From positions 1 to 5,401 of the forward strand of contig CAKVNP010000180.1 in the NCBI GenBank assembly GCA_934777095.1: DNA of 5,401 nt, given 5' to 3'. The first letter of the stretch is position 1; each line of letters opens with the position of its first letter. The translations under genes were made by a program, and so were the position numbers. Shown here piece after piece: positions 5,224 to 5,401 of the stretch. Below the pieces are notes generated by a model that saw only the letters and a program-made list of their open reading frames with translations, did not search any database and was not told the DNA's origin. The DNA is from an uncultured Clostridium sp. GTDB lineage: Bacteria > Bacillota > Clostridia > Clostridiales > Clostridiaceae.

Positions 5224-5401
5224 TTAAAAGTCTTTAATAACCATTTTGACTTTGCCTGTTTTTTCATTTTTTTCAAGCTGATTAGTAAATTCAACGGTGT
5301 AATTAAGATTTTCTAAATTTTTGTTCTTGAGAAATTGTGAAATTTGTTTTTGAATTTCTGCTAGCTGCGAGTCTTTATTGGCAGGATCAGCAGTTATACA
5401 T
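5224..5401 (-). CDS. C-terminal fragment of a minus-strand gene, possibly a PaaK/F390-synthetase-like adenylate-forming enzyme
   Basis: Reading leftward from the window edge, an open frame of 58 codons ends at TAA (complement of 5224-5226). It runs from C-I-T-A-D-P through a lysine- and glutamine-rich helix (AEIQKQISQFL) to a strand NYTVEFTNQL and the ending EKTGKVKMVIKDF. Codon use matches the neighbours, and a bidirectional terminator lies about 55 bases beyond the stop, so I take it as a real gene whose start lies outside the window. The ending, a V-E-F strand followed by charged residues, (T/S)GK and a short last strand, resembles the C-terminus of phenylacetate-CoA ligase and coenzyme F390 synthetase relatives, where the glycine-lysine near the end is part of the mobile C-terminal domain. 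With only 58 residues this is a tentative family guess; an unrelated protein is quite possible. Confidence 0.7.
   Translation of the reverse strand, partial: CITADPANKDSQLAEIQKQISQFLKNKNLENLNYTVEFTNQLEKNEKTGKVKMVIKDF

Overview
The window is AT-rich DNA with strong GGAGG/GGGG-type ribosome binding sites, A/T-ending codons and compact intrinsic terminators. This suggests a low-GC Firmicute, most likely a Clostridium or close relative. That assignment rests on composition and gene families only; no marker gene is present.

Layout, left to right. (1) Positions 1-31 hold the first ten codons of a minus-strand gene that looks like a TetR-family regulator. (2) The 176-base divergent intergenic region carries two facing sigma-A-type promoters and two nearly identical inverted repeats (ATGAAA-N4-TTTCAT). 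One repeat sits exactly between the two -35 boxes. The other starts at the predicted transcription start of the rightward operon. (3) The rightward operon, 208-3191, encodes a MacB/LolD-type ABC ATPase and a large FtsX-like permease whose start overlaps the ATPase stop codon. It ends at a strong hairpin terminator at 3229-3265. (4) An unrecognised 197-aa protein (3441-4034) follows, with its own leader region, a possible 28-codon upstream ORF overlapping its start, and a terminator at 4053-4095. (5) A zinc-dependent phospholipase C-family protein without a signal peptide (4237-5031) is preceded by a 22-nt-period direct repeat and ends near a terminator at 5124-5168. (6) The right edge holds the last 58 codons of a convergent minus-strand gene, possibly a PaaK/F390-synthetase-like adenylate-forming enzyme.

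How the parts work together. The TetR-like regulator, its two operators and the ABC operon form a self-contained switch. By analogy with similar loci, the regulator would repress itself and the transporter until it binds a ligand, perhaps a membrane-active compound. The ATPase would dimerise on the fused permease, which carries both halves of a MacB-like (type VII) transporter in one chain. The 197-aa protein and the PLC-family protein each have their own ribosome binding site and terminator and look like independent units; nothing in the sequence ties them to the transporter.

I see no CRISPR array, tRNA, rRNA, insertion sequence or phage gene. I did not find a clearly new multi-gene system. 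The items most worth a second look are the symmetric two-operator promoter, the phased repeats before the PLC-family gene, the small overlapping ORF at 3362-3448, and the signal-less PLC-family protein.
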